A program made the translations under genes and the position numbers. Positions 54,700 to 64,000 of a DNA stretch of 64,000 nucleotides are shown here, one piece after another. The stretch lies in the NCBI GenBank assembly GCA_035048495.1, contig CM068553.1, positions 24,243,190 to 24,307,189 of the forward strand, given 5' to 3'. The DNA is from Euptelea pleiosperma (Eukaryota; Streptophyta; Magnoliopsida; Ranunculales; Eupteleaceae). Position 1 is the first letter of the stretch; each line of letters begins with the position of its first letter. The notes beneath the pieces were generated by a model. It worked only from the letters and a program-made list of their open reading frames with translations, was not told the origin of the DNA and did no database searches.

Positions 54700-55963
54700 T
54701 CAAATTAGTACGGTGGGCCTTTAATGCCAATTTAGAAAGCTTTTGTGCCTAAATATATATATATATATAGGTTTTGATCCCAACCCTCTACTAACTTTAG
54801 ATCCAATGACCAATAATTAATCTCCCAAAAATTTATACAAAAATCCAAACTTAAATCTACTCAAATAATCTGTTTAAGAGAAACTTTTGAGACACCCATA
54901 ACAAAACCTAGCCACCCCTCTTATTGAAGAATACACCTATCTCACTTTTATCTCATCTCTTCCATTCATCATTCTTGGATTTGATGAATATTTTTAGAGG
55001 ATCAACAAAGGTTTAAGGTAGGTACCCTTTCCATAATTCTTTCAATACTAGTTAGAGACTTGTGAACATATGTAGATTGTTAAATTGTAAATCTTGTATA
55101 ACGTGTTTTATATTTGAGATCCATTGTGTGGATATTATCATTTTAATAAATAATTCTTTAATTGTTAAGACATGCATCCGTATTTAAGATTCATAAGCGA
55201 TAAAGCAAGTTGAGAGTGAGTTCTTTAAGGTGAAAGAACCAAAAACCTCAGGAAGACCCTCTCTATGGGTGAAGAAGGAGACCCTCTGTATGGGTTATGC
55301 ATATTTTATTTCATGTTAATACATTCATTATGATCATGAAATCACTGCTTGAAAATTTAATTTATTCAAAAATGTCGGTAGATCTTATATTGTTTGAATC
55401 ATATTTTGGGGTAAAAAATCTAGTGAGCGTTTGACTCACTCTTACATCCACCACTTTCAGATTTTGTTGATCTTGGTGAGAAGAACACTTCAGAGGAACT
55501 AAATCCAACTGACGGAGGAAACTTGAAGAAAAAATCTAATATTTTATTTTAAATATCATTAATTTTAAATAAGTGTTTTATACTAATTATTCATGTTGCA
55601 ATTGATGGAAATACATTAATTCAAGTTTTGGTACTTTTGCAAATTTTTGGGTTATTCTGATTTATCTGATGTCCAAGACGAGAATATTCGTCATATATTC
55701 TCTCAATATAGAAATAATACGATTTCAAAGGATTTTGTTTCACAATTAGTTGTATTATTTTATAGAATTTTTTAAGAATTTAATTTTGTATTTTCTATTT
55801 TATGAAACTCTACAAAGTGAACGTTATAGTTGCTATACTATTCAAACGACATACATTAGTCAATTTCGACCGAGTTTTAGACACACTTATAATGGACATT
55901 TATCTTTCGGCCGAACGAAAAACACGTGAGGCTTCGAGTTAGGTTTCCAGAAATATCGAGTTG
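54700..55963. repeat. Gypsy LTR-like segment left of the Tat element
   Basis: Non-coding. 55450-55560 resembles bases 30-130 of the window (TTTCAGATTTTGTTGATCTT and following). An (AT)n run lies at 54754. It may be an LTR of the same family as at 1-1332, into which the Tat element inserted at 55964-55968. Confidence 0.4.
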
Positions 55964-55968
55964 GTCAC

Positions 55969-56752
55969 TGTAAGGGGTATTTTCAGACGGTACATGTGGT
56001 TTCTTAAAATGATGACACGTGTCCCATAATACTTTGACCGAATGTCTGACTTATGCACAACGACGATTTGGCCGACGTGATAATGGATAACAATGAATGT
56101 CTAGCCGACTGTATTTGGTTCGCCAATTCTAGCACAATGATGGGTTGGCTGACTTTATATTGACGAAGATTTGGTTGACTAGGCCGACCCGTACACAACA
56201 AAAGGTTGGCCGTCTTGGGAATGAGGAAGTGCTGATCGATTGGAACATGATGAAGGTCACAACTAGTCGGCCAAATGGAAAGTAGAGCCTGAGCAACGAA
56301 CGGAAAACAACCACCTATTGTACTTCCCCAGTAAAACACGATCTATGATAGGTCACATATAAGACAAAGATGTCCAGACTGATTGGTACGACATCTATTG
56401 TGCTCTTGGACACGTAAGGGGTCATGCATACTATAAATAGAAAGCTACAGTAAGAGGGAAAGCAAGCAATCTAGGGAAGAGGTGGGGAAGGAAAGATTAG
56501 AGAGGGTTTAGAAGAATTCTGACTTAAACATCAGGAGGCTCTACGGTGGATTCCCCACCAACGGAGTTGGTTTGCAGGTAGCGTCGGTCATGTCAGATAA
56601 GAAGGCGGGCTAGCCGGCAAGCTTATCAGATTACACGGGAGTAGAGACAATCACCTTGAGTCAGACATCTACTTGGTCGGCAGATCAGGCGGATTTGGGG
56701 GATATCTGATCTAGTGCGTATTTCAAGGGGGGTGTGGAATTTTTCCCCTACA
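55969..56752 (+). repeat. 5' LTR of Tat element (784 bp)
   Basis: Starts TGTAAGGGGTATTTTC and ends TTTTTCCCCTACA, giving inverted TGTA(A)GGGG..CCCCTACA termini. The left boundary rests on that symmetry because the 3' LTR is not in the window. Confidence 0.7.
56432..56438 (+). promoter_or_regulatory. LTR TATA box
   Basis: TATAAATAG in the LTR, about 320 bp before its end. Position fits the U3/R boundary. Confidence 0.6.
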
Positions 56753-56757
56753 TCTTT

Positions 56758-56775
56758 TGGCGTCGTCTGTGGGAA
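56758..56775 (+). other. Primer binding site of Tat element
   Basis: TGGCGTCGTCTGTGGGAA, one mismatch (GCGC to GCGT) from the site in the LARD-like element. Confidence 0.85.
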
Positions 56776-56835
56776 ACGATAAGATATCGGCTCACACACT
56801 CTATCAGAAGTAGGTCAGATGGAAACGTAACAAGG

Positions 56836-58440
56836 ATGCATACCAGATTGAAAGACACCACTGCTAGGCAAGAAGGCAGTGAGGAGGAGATAGTTAGTCC
56901 GGGAGTCCAAAGGATGTTGGACTGAGTCCTTACTGAGATGCAGAAAATGAGGAGGAAGTAGAAAGTGTCGGGAAAGAGAATTGCCAGTTGAGGTAGCAAA
57001 TTTTGGAAGACACGGTCGATCGGGACGATACGCCAAGAGACCGAGAGAACGAAGGAAAGGGCAATGTGCTGAGAGCAGGAGAAGAGTAGGCGTAGAACTC
57101 AATCGACAGGGAGAGGATCGCTGAGAAAGTATAACTTGCCCGAGACACAACCGACCAAGAACGAGTCAACTTGGTCACTATGGAAAAAGTGACGGAGATG
57201 ATTCAGTTAGATCGGGACACTAGGCTAGTAGTCGGCGAGAAGACGACTGCAGGAGCCGCTAGAGACGCACTAAGGGCATTGAGATCATCACCCTTCCTGG
57301 AGGAAGTTTTGAGATCCAAGATCCCCAAGAAATTCCAACAGCCGAAGTTCAAACTCTACGACGGGACCTCGGACCCCATCGATCACTTGTTCCACTATCG
57401 GCAAGCCATGGTGTTGTGGGATGCGCCCTCGTTCGATGGTTTGCTATGCCGAATGTTTCTAGCTAGCCTGAAGGGGAATGCCTTTTTATGGTTCTACACC
57501 CTCAGCGAAGGGCCAATCAGGAATTTTAGGTTCTTGGAGGATGTCTTCGCCACGAAGTACATCCACCAGAGGAAGAGGATGCAATGCGTCACTTCCTTCT
57601 TGAACATCAAGTAGACTAAAGGAGAATCACTCTGGGACTACATGACTCACTTCAGGAAGGAGGTCACGCAAGTCGACCATTTGGAAGAATGTACAGCCGT
57701 CTTCGCTCTACAAGTCGGCGTGCTAGTGGGGTCTCGGGCACACGAAGCTCTAGTGGTTCGAAACCCATCTCGGCTTGAAGATGCGTACCAAACGCTTAAA
57801 GAACGCATCCGAGTTAAGGAGGCTACATCAACTCGGGCTAAGCCCACCAAAGTAAAGGTCAACGAAGTGGGGTCTTCTACCGGGAAAGGAGGAGGAAAGA
57901 GAGACCGGTCGAATACAAGAGATCGGAGAAGAGAGAGATTCCAGAAAAAGAAGGCTGATGGGCTGAGAGAATATATACCATTGAACGAGAAGAGATCAAT
58001 TATCCTGGAGAGAATCTAGGGGGAGGCTTACTTCAAGCCCCCTAAGACAACTTATGCCGATCAGCTCGACAAGCCGTTTTGCGCGTACCATGGAGCGAGC
58101 GAACACCCCACATATGAATGTTATGCCTTGATGAATCTATTGCAATACTTGGTGAACCAAGGGCACCTCGACCAGTTTGTGGCTCGAGAAGACGAGGAAG
58201 AAGAAGAGGCTGACCTGAAGACCAATCAGGAGGATAGAAGACAGCCGAGAGGTATGATCAATATGATCTACACCAGATCAACCGACACACGGAATGCTCA
58301 CCGAGAAAAAGTTAGGAGGACTATGAGCATCCGAGAAGTGATGAAGGTCTCGACTGAGCGTAGGATGGTGACGCCTGTGACGATAGTCGACCTATCCTCG
58401 AGAACGATGGTATGGTTCTCCAATCGAGATCTGGAATAGG
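56836..58440 (+). pseudogene. Tat gag
   Basis: Candidate ATG 56836 (MHTRLKDTTARQEGSEEEIV), then frameshifts. From 57171 one frame holds the gag core: PFLEEVLRSKIPKKFQQPKF, KLYDGTSDPIDHLFHYRQAM, MFLASLKGNAFLWFYTL and, after a stop TAG (57612), GESLWDYMTHFRKEVTQVDH. A second stop lies at 58018, followed by the zinc-binding-like FCAYHGASEHPTYECYAL. Three in-frame stops, each compatible with CAG-to-TAG or similar decay. Gag forms the cytoplasmic particle. Confidence 0.85.
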
Positions 58441-58850
58441 TGGTTGGTCCTCACGATGATGCCTTGGTCATCTCCCTCGATATAGGAAATTTCTTCGTCA
58501 AGAGAATCCTCGTAGATTACGGCAGCTCCATTGAGATCATGTTCACGCTATTTTTTAAAATATGGGCATTAGTCGGACCGCTTTAAAACCCTCAAGAGCT
58601 GTAATCTACGGATTCAATGGGGCCGCCTCAATATCGATAGGGGAAATCGTGTTACGGGTATCGGCAGGGCCGGTGACGCTGATGACGAGATTTTTGATAG
58701 TCGATTCTCCGTCGGCGTACAATGTTATAATGGGAAGGCGATGGGTGCACGGCATGAAGGCAGTACCATCAACCTACTATCAGACAATCCGATTCCCCAC
58801 ACCTTCGAGATTGTATGAGAACAAAGGAGACCAAGGGGTGGCTTAGAGAT
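58441..58850 (+). pseudogene. Tat aspartic protease
   Basis: Reads [20 protein letters not shown] then YGSSIEIMF, the V-D-x-G-S-S active site. A frameshift at about 58560 leads to RAVIYGFNGAASISIGEIVL, RFLIVDSPSAYNVIMGRRWV and STYYQTIRFPTPS, typical of the gypsy region between protease and RT. Confidence 0.82.
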
Positions 58851-58979
58851 GTCAAGCTGCCATGATTAGAGACGGGTGGAACGCCGATTCGGGGGAAGAT
58901 AAAGAAGTCGGCCCCTCGACAAAAAAATACACACAGTCAGCTCTTGATTCGGTGCCTCGAGAGGCAAAAGCGTAGAGGA

Positions 58980-59968
58980 GGTTGAGCCAGTGGAGCTAAG
59001 AGGCGAGGGGGAGAGGAAGATCACATATATCAGTTCTGAGTTGAGCCGAGAAGAGAAACAGTTGATAATGGACTTTCTGAGAAAGAATGCTGACTTGTTC
59101 ACGTGGTCAATGAACGATATGCCAGGTATAGATTCGAACTTGGTAAGCCACTGACTGAATGTGAAAGAAGGGTCAACCCCGGTCAAACAGAGAGTCCGAA
59201 GAATTTCACCAAAAGTGGCAACAGCGGTAACTGCCGAGGACGACCGACTGGCCGAGGCAGAGATCATTGAGGAAGTTTAGTGTCCTGAATGGATAGCCAA
59301 CATAGTTGACGTACCAAAGAAAAATGGGAAGGTCAGAGTTTGTATCGATTTCACAGACCTGAACAGATTCTGTCCGAAAGACAGTTACATCATGCCCCGA
59401 GTTGACGAATGAGTGGATCGGACGACATGTTTTGAGATGTTATCTTTTATGGACGGCTACTCGGGGTATAACCAGATACTAATGCATGAAAGCGATCGAG
59501 AGAAAATGATGTTTTATACTGATCGGGGGACTTTTTGCTTTTCGCGCATGCCTTTTAGTCTGAAAAATGTTGGAGCCACATATCAAAGGTTGGTGGAGAA
59601 TATGGTCCGAGATAAACTTCGAAGAAATGATGGAAGTCTACATCGATGATATATTGGTGAAAAGCATCAGTCGACAACACCACCTGGAAGATCTGGAGGA
59701 AATATTTTGAGTATTGAGAGAGTATCGGATGAAATTAAACCCACAAAAGTGCACATTTGGGGTGTTGTCGAGAAAATTTCTCGGTCACATCGTGACCAAG
59801 AGAGGAATCGAGGCGAATCTGGATCAGATCCGAGCACTCTTAGACATGCCGAATCCGAGTAACAAGAAACAAGTACAGAAGTTGACCAGGATGGTGGCGA
59901 CTTTAAACCGATTCATCTTGAAATCATCGGACAGGTGTCGACCACTACTCCACCTTCTCAGAAAATAG
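58980..59968 (+). pseudogene. Tat reverse transcriptase
   Basis: Reads IMDFLRKNADLFTWSMNDMP, EIIEEV.CPEWIANIVDVPK, KVRVCIDFTDLNRFCPKDSY, FMDGYSGYNQILMHESDREK, TFCFSRMPFSLKNVGATYQR, the catalytic YIDD at 59639-59650, then YRMKLNPQKCTFGVLSRKFL and LGHIVTKRGIEANLDQIRAL. Stops at several points and a frameshift just before YIDD. Confidence 0.9.
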
Positions 59969-60470
59969 AGCATGTTTGAGTGGACAGAGGAATGTAGCAA
60001 GGCTTTCCAGAGTTTGAAGGAGTATCTTGGAAAAGCCTCCATCTTTTCGAAACCAGAGCCGGAGGAACAGTTGTCGTTATATATCGCCGTCTCCGACTGT
60101 GCTCTAAGTTCGGTGCTAATCTGCGAAGAAGAAGGCAAAGAGAGACCGACATACTTTCTGAGCAAGACCTTCCTAGATGCCGAGACCAGATATATGCGGA
60201 TTGAGAAGGCTGGATTAGCTCTAATGTTCTCGGCGTAGAGACTAAGACCCTACTTTCAAGCACATCCTATCATTATGATCACAAACCTTCTGTTGAAAAA
60301 TGTGTTGACAAAATTTGAGAAGTCAGGAAGGATGGAGAAATGGGCAGTCGCCTTGGGACAATACGACATCACTTATAAGCTGAGGATAGCCGAGAAAGGG
60401 CAGGTAGTCGCTGACTTTTTCGCTGACTTCCCTGTTGAAGATCTACTCTGGGAGGAAGATCCAGAGTCGG
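59969..60470 (+). pseudogene. Tat RNase H (gypsy type)
   Basis: Reads MFEWTEECSKAFQSLKEYLG, SLYIAVSDCALSSVLICEEE, RPTYFLSKTFLDAETRYMRI and, after a stop at 60236, RLRPYFQAHPIIMITN and GRMEKWAVALGQYDI, followed by the connection EKGQVVADFFADFP. It removes RNA from the hybrid. Confidence 0.85.
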
Positions 60471-60499
60471 AGCAAAATTGGGAAGAGAGAGAAGACTGG

Positions 60500-60930
60500 C
60501 CTGATCCATGGGATCAGAGGAATGGGTGGAGATTGTTCGTCGATGGCTCTGCAAACGAAATTGGGGTCGGAGTCGGCGCGATTCTAGTGACACCAGATAA
60601 CACTCGGCTTGAATTAGCTATAAAGTTGGGATTCCTGGCCTCAAACAACGAAGCAGAATACGAGGCTCTCATCGTCGGACTTCAGATGGCAAGCGAAGTT
60701 GACGTGGAAGATGTTACAATTTTCAGCGATTCTCAACTGGTCGTCAACCAGGTGAACGGTTCCTTCATGGCAAGGAACGAGATGATGGCGAAGTATCTGG
60801 AGGTTATCGGACGGGTTATGGGAAAGTTCAGAACAGTCGAGATCCACCACACGAACAGGGGAGAGAACCGACACGCCGATGCCCTGGCATATGTGGCCGC
60901 CATGCTAGGAGAGACCGAGAAAAGAACCAT
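60500..60930 (+). CDS. Tat archaeal-type RNase H domain, catalytic residues kept
   Basis: Within an open frame 60275-61093. It reads WRLFVDGSANEIGVGVGAIL (first Asp), FLASNNEAEYEALIVGLQMA (Glu), TIFSDSQLVVNQVNGSF (second Asp) and NRHADALAYVAAMLG (His/Asp). All catalytic residues are present. This second RNase H is diagnostic for the Tat lineage and is thought to have replaced or supplemented the older one. It is the best preserved enzyme of the element. Confidence 0.9.
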
Positions 60931-61089
60931 CTCCATCGAATTCCAGAGTAGCCCGGACATAGAACTAGAAGACGTGGAGATGGAAACTTGCAACCAAGCA
61001 GAGACGGCCAATACCTGGATGACTCCTATAATAGCATATCTGGTCGGCAGGATTAGGGATCCCGATCAGAAAATGGCTAGACAGATAGA

Positions 61090-62225
61090 ATAGAAAGCCC
61101 GTCGCTATCAGATGCTCGGGGGCGAGTTATACCGGAAGTCGGTCAGTGGGCTATTGTTAAAATGCATAACCCAAGAAGAAGCTCAACTTATCATGCCAAG
61201 ATACATGAGGGATAATGCGGTAATCATTCGGGAGGACGATCATTGGCCCACAAAGCATGGGCTCAGGGTTATTACTGGCCATATATGTAGGAAGATGCAA
61301 AGAAGTACGTAAAAAAATGCGAGAAGTGTCAAAAACATGCTCCGATTATTCGAGCACCAGCTGGGGAGCTAAACCCCGTGGTTAGTCCTGTGGCCGTTTG
61401 CACTTTGGGGGTTAGATGTCGTCGGCCCTCTACCCATGGCCTTAGGAAAAAGGTAGTTTATGCTGGTAGCAACCGATTACTTTACGAAATGGGTAGAAGT
61501 CGCGGCCCTACAACATGTCCGAGAGCGAGAGGTGGAAAAATTCCTCTAGGAGAAAATTATCACCAGATTCGGCCTCCCTTATGCGTTCATCTCTGACAAC
61601 AGGTCACAATTTCGAGAACGGAAGGTAGAAAACTTCTACAAAAGGTTTAATATCAAACAATTGTTCTTGGCGCCCATGTACTCATAGGGAAACGGACAGG
61701 CAGAGGCCTCGAACAAGACTATCGGCAAAAAACTGAAAAGACGGCTAGAAAGTGCTAAAGGGAAACGGGCCGAGATACTGGACAATGTCCTATGGGCCTA
61801 TCGGACTATACTAAGGACTGGGAACGGAGACTCCCCATTCGCATTGACATTCGGCATGGTGGCAGTCATCCCATCCGAGATGGTTGTTAATACCTTTCGG
61901 CACATGTCGATAGAAGCCAGCGTTGGCTTCCAAATATAGAAGTTCGACATTGATATGGCAGAAGAAAGAAGAGAGTCAGTAAGAATAAAATTGGAGAGCT
62001 ATCATCAGTCTCTAAAGAGAAGGTATCAATGGAAGGTAAAGCCTAGGAACTTCCAACAGGGCGATCTAGTTTTATGGAAAGTGTTCTCGAATACCTGAGA
62101 AAAGAACATCGGGAAGTTAGCTATGAATTAGAAAGGACCCTACATAATTAGAGAAGTTGGCGTTGGAGGGAGTTAACTTGGAAACCCGAGACGCCAAATT
62201 CTTCGAAAAGCCATGGAATGTATAA
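61090..62225 (+). pseudogene. Tat integrase
   Basis: Reads LGGELYRKSVSGLLLKCI, a zinc-binding region ending CEKCQKHAPIIRAPAGEL, core WGLDVVGPLPMA (first Asp), TDYFTKWVEVAALQ, PYAFISDNRSQFRE (second Asp; the usual G of SDNG is R), GNGQAEASNKTI (Glu), VLWAYRTILRTGNGDSPFAL and KPRNFQQGDLVLWKVF. Many frameshifts and stops; the DDE residues survive. Confidence 0.85.
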
Positions 62226-62282
62226 AATTTGAGAAATTTTTATCAATAAAGGCAACCCTATGAACGGACTAAAGATTTATGC

Positions 62283-62598
62283 ATTGGCTTCGGCCATCCG
62301 AATGAACGGGACTGGCTTTGGCCGTCCAACCAAACGGGACTGGCTTCGGCCATCAAAATAAACGGGACTGGCTTCAGCCGTCCAAATAAACGGGACTGGC
62401 TTCGGCTGTCCAAATCGAACGGGACTGGCTTTGGCCGTCCGAATGAACGGGACTGACTTCGGCCATCCAACCGAACGGGACTGGCTTCGGCCATCCAAAA
62501 TGAACGGGACTAGCTTCAGCCGTCTAAATAAACAGGACTGACTTTGGCCATCCAACCGAACGGGACTGGCTTCGACCGTCCACACAAACGGGACAATG
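62283..62598. repeat. 28-bp tandem array after Tat pol
   Basis: About 10 full units of GGGACTGGCTTCGGCCATCC plus AAATAAAC, 28 or 29 bp long, diverged by a few bases each. Arrays in this place are typical of Tat elements. Minus-strand frames across it read repeats such as SQSRSFGRPKPVPF, but these are by-products. Confidence 0.93.
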
Positions 62599-62639
62599 AA
62601 TAAATATAAACGAAACAGATGTTAAAACATAATGAATAG

Positions 62640-62970
62640 AGCAAAGGCAGATACGTCGGCCATACGGCCATAACAATGCAGAACGATACGTCGGCCAAAC
62701 GGCCATAATAAGCACAATTTCAAAAACATACAATTGTATGCGAAGATAACAAGCATAAAACAGACAATGTATGCATAGTCGGTCAATCGAAGGCCTAAAC
62801 ATAAATAATAATAAAAAACATTAAGGCCAATCGAAGGGCCTGAAACATAAATAACAATAAAAAGCATTAAGGCCAATCGAAGGGCCTGAAAGTATTTAAA
62901 GTGTTAAGAGAGTATTAAAATGTATACAGCCAATCGAAGGGCCAAGAGATAATGTATAACGGCCACACGG
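62640..62970. repeat. Second repeat block: GGCCA-rich units
   Basis: Two copies of ACGTCGGCCAtACGGCCATA (about 62652 and 62688), then three copies of a unit of about 46 bp, GGCCAATCGAAGGGCCTGAA plus AT-rich spacer (from about 62778), each with the inverted pair GGCC..GGCC. Confidence 0.8.
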
Positions 62971-63014
62971 CCAAGAGAAAGAAATAGGAGAAGGCTAATA
63001 GCCGAAAATTGAAC

Positions 63015-64000
63015 CTAGGCATCAGCAATGATCTCCGAAGCCGGGAGCTCGGGTGTCGGAACTTCAGGTGCCGTGACCTCGATAATTTCTGGCCCAACAC
63101 GTTCGGCTGCTTGAGCAAGGACAGTCAGACCATCGGCTGGCTCATTTCCAGCAATCGTTGTCCGGGGAGTCGGTGGAATGTCACAGGTCTTCAAGAGTTC
63201 CGAGATCTCACCCCGGGCCTCTTACCGTTGACGTTTGTACTTGTCAACATGAGCGGCCCCTTGGGCGATGATGTCATTGGCATGAGCCTCGAGTTCGGCC
63301 CGGAGCGCGGCCTCGATCTTCGCCTTCTCGACCTCCATCTCGACCTCAAACTCCTTTCGAAGGCCAGCCTCCCTCTTCTTGAGCTCTCGGATTATCCCCA
63401 ACAGGCGATGCTTCTCGACGTTTGCACCGTTAAGCTCTTTGTAGGAGTGCTCATTTGAGCCGAGAGCTCATTCTCAGAAGCCTTTACAGCCGCCAACTCG
63501 GCTTGAAGAGCGTCCTTCTCGGCCTGTAAAGTCTTGATCTCCTCGGTGAGCTGAGTGAACATCATTGGGAAGGAGTTGAGAGTCTGAAAATTAAAAGAAT
63601 GTTAGAATGAATAATGATGAGAATGATAACGATAATGAAAGGAAAAAGTTAACGAAATGATAGAAGAAATTACCATAACCACGCCTTGGTAGAAATTATC
63701 TACCACAAAGTCCATGGGGGCCCGCACGAATGTGTGATCATCCGTCGGGGTGCGGCTGATGTCGCCGATGATCCGAGCAACGGCCGCGTCCTTCACTGCG
63801 CTCTGGTCGGCTTTGATCAGCATGCCGTCCCTAGACTTATAGCTGGCCTTCTAGTCTGGGGCTACCCGAGTTGAGCGAGGATCAACTCCAGAGTCGGATC
63901 CTCGGATGATGACGCCCCCAACTACACGAGGCCGAGAGGGAGGTGGGGGGGCAACGGATGATTTCCCCACTTGTCGGGGAGTAGGAGTCGTGGTTGAAGT
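63015..64000 (-). pseudogene. Antisense spliced coiled-coil ORF of Tat element
   Basis: Opposite to gag-pol. From the right edge, a Pro/Arg-rich N-terminal part (TPTPRQVGKSSVAPPPPSRP, then VVGGVIIRGSDSGVD) leads to MLIKADQSAVKDAAVARIIG and FVVDNFYQGVVM. A 90-bp intron (GT at 63673, AG at 63584, phase 0) follows. The next exon is a coiled coil, TEEIKTLQAEKDALQAELAA, then after a frameshift near 63455 LLGIIRELKKREAGLRKEFE and EMEVEKAKIEAALRAELEAH. The C-terminus ends ELPASEIIADA with a stop at 63015. In-frame stops at 63851 and about 63222. Grande-type Tat elements are known to carry an antisense gene here; its function is unknown. Confidence 0.75.
63584..63673 (-). other. Intron in antisense ORF (90 bp)
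   Basis: Minus strand GGTTATG then GTAATTTCTTC at the donor, and TTTTAATTTTCAG at the acceptor. AT-rich against GC-rich exons on both sides. Confidence 0.78.

Larger units (their letters stand above)
55969..64000 (+). mobile_element. Tat-lineage Ty3/gypsy retrotransposon, right end outside window
   Basis: 5' LTR 55969-56752 and a primer site of the TGGCGCCGTCTGTGGGAA class. Then gag, protease, RT, RNase H, a second archaeal-type RNase H and integrase, in gypsy order (integrase after RT). After pol come tandem arrays and an antisense ORF, so more than 1.7 kb lies between integrase and the 3' LTR, which is beyond 64000. The second RNase H and the long post-pol region are the marks of the Tat lineage (Grande/RIRE2-like). 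Most ORFs have stops or frameshifts. The candidate TSD left copy is GTCAC (55964-55968). Confidence 0.92.

Noticed and set aside
62258..62585. Arg/Ser/Pro-rich minus-strand open frames of 78-102 codons
   Set aside because: They are translations of the 28-bp tandem array; the repeat length (28 or 29) shifts the frame and no conserved start exists.
62283..62598. CRISPR-like appearance of the regular repeats
   Set aside because: Units are contiguous and diverged with no unique spacers, inside a plant retrotransposon.

Overview
This is nuclear DNA of a seed plant, almost certainly a flowering plant with a TE-rich, fairly large genome. The evidence is plant-type introns (GT..AG, AT-rich), Ty1/copia and Ty3/gypsy elements primed by initiator tRNA-Met (TGGTATCAGAGC), Tat-lineage gypsy with a second archaeal-type RNase H, L1 and RTE LINEs, TRIMs, a hAT MITE, a plant mobile domain remnant and a wall-associated-kinase pseudogene. 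The species cannot be told from the sequence.

The one cellular gene that looks intact as far as it can be read is on the minus strand: a UvrD/Rep-family 3'-5' DNA helicase resembling plant SRS2-like (At4g25120 type). I placed 16 coding exons between 42844 (ATG) and 9432. Splice phases agree at every junction and give 769 codons. A short 5'UTR intron lies at 42885-42960. Helicase motifs I, Ia, II, III and IV are visible. Motifs V and VI are missing because the 3' exons are not found before the left edge. The gene spans more than 33 kb because its introns are full of transposons: one intron is about 14.7 kb, and others are 6.9, 5.5 and 1.9 kb.

Layout. 1-9.1 kb: gypsy LTR end, then an old Copia remnant, with a younger complete Copia (2935-8411, TSD ATCCT) inserted in the old gag. 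9.4-42.9 kb: the helicase gene. Its introns hold an L1 LINE with a duplicated catalytic site (12.7-15.3), a tandem TRIM with three LTRs (15.5-16.0), MITE-like elements, a Copia 3' end (18.2-19.1), a decayed gypsy (21.5-26.2) and an RTE LINE (27.1-27.6). They also hold a Copia (28-39.5) broken by LTR insertions, one of which carries a perfect 8-bp-TSD hAT MITE. The largest nest is a minus-strand non-autonomous LTR element (TSD GATGA, Tat-type PBS, tandem arrays). A 1.8-kb non-autonomous element (TSD CTTCT) sits in its LTR, and a 640-bp duplication copied the nested junctions. 43-46.4 kb: a probable divergent promoter, a degenerate plant-mobile-domain gene and a SIRE-like Copia fragment. 48-52 kb: gypsy and SIRE-like LTRs. 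53.3-54.5 kb: a wall-associated-kinase pseudogene. 56-64 kb: a Tat-lineage gypsy (5' LTR 55969-56752) with gag, PR, RT, RNase H, archaeal-type RNase H, integrase, a 28-bp tandem array and an antisense spliced coiled-coil ORF running to the right edge.

Most element coding regions carry stops and frameshifts. TSDs and nesting give a relative order of insertion. No tRNA, rRNA or organelle gene was recognised.
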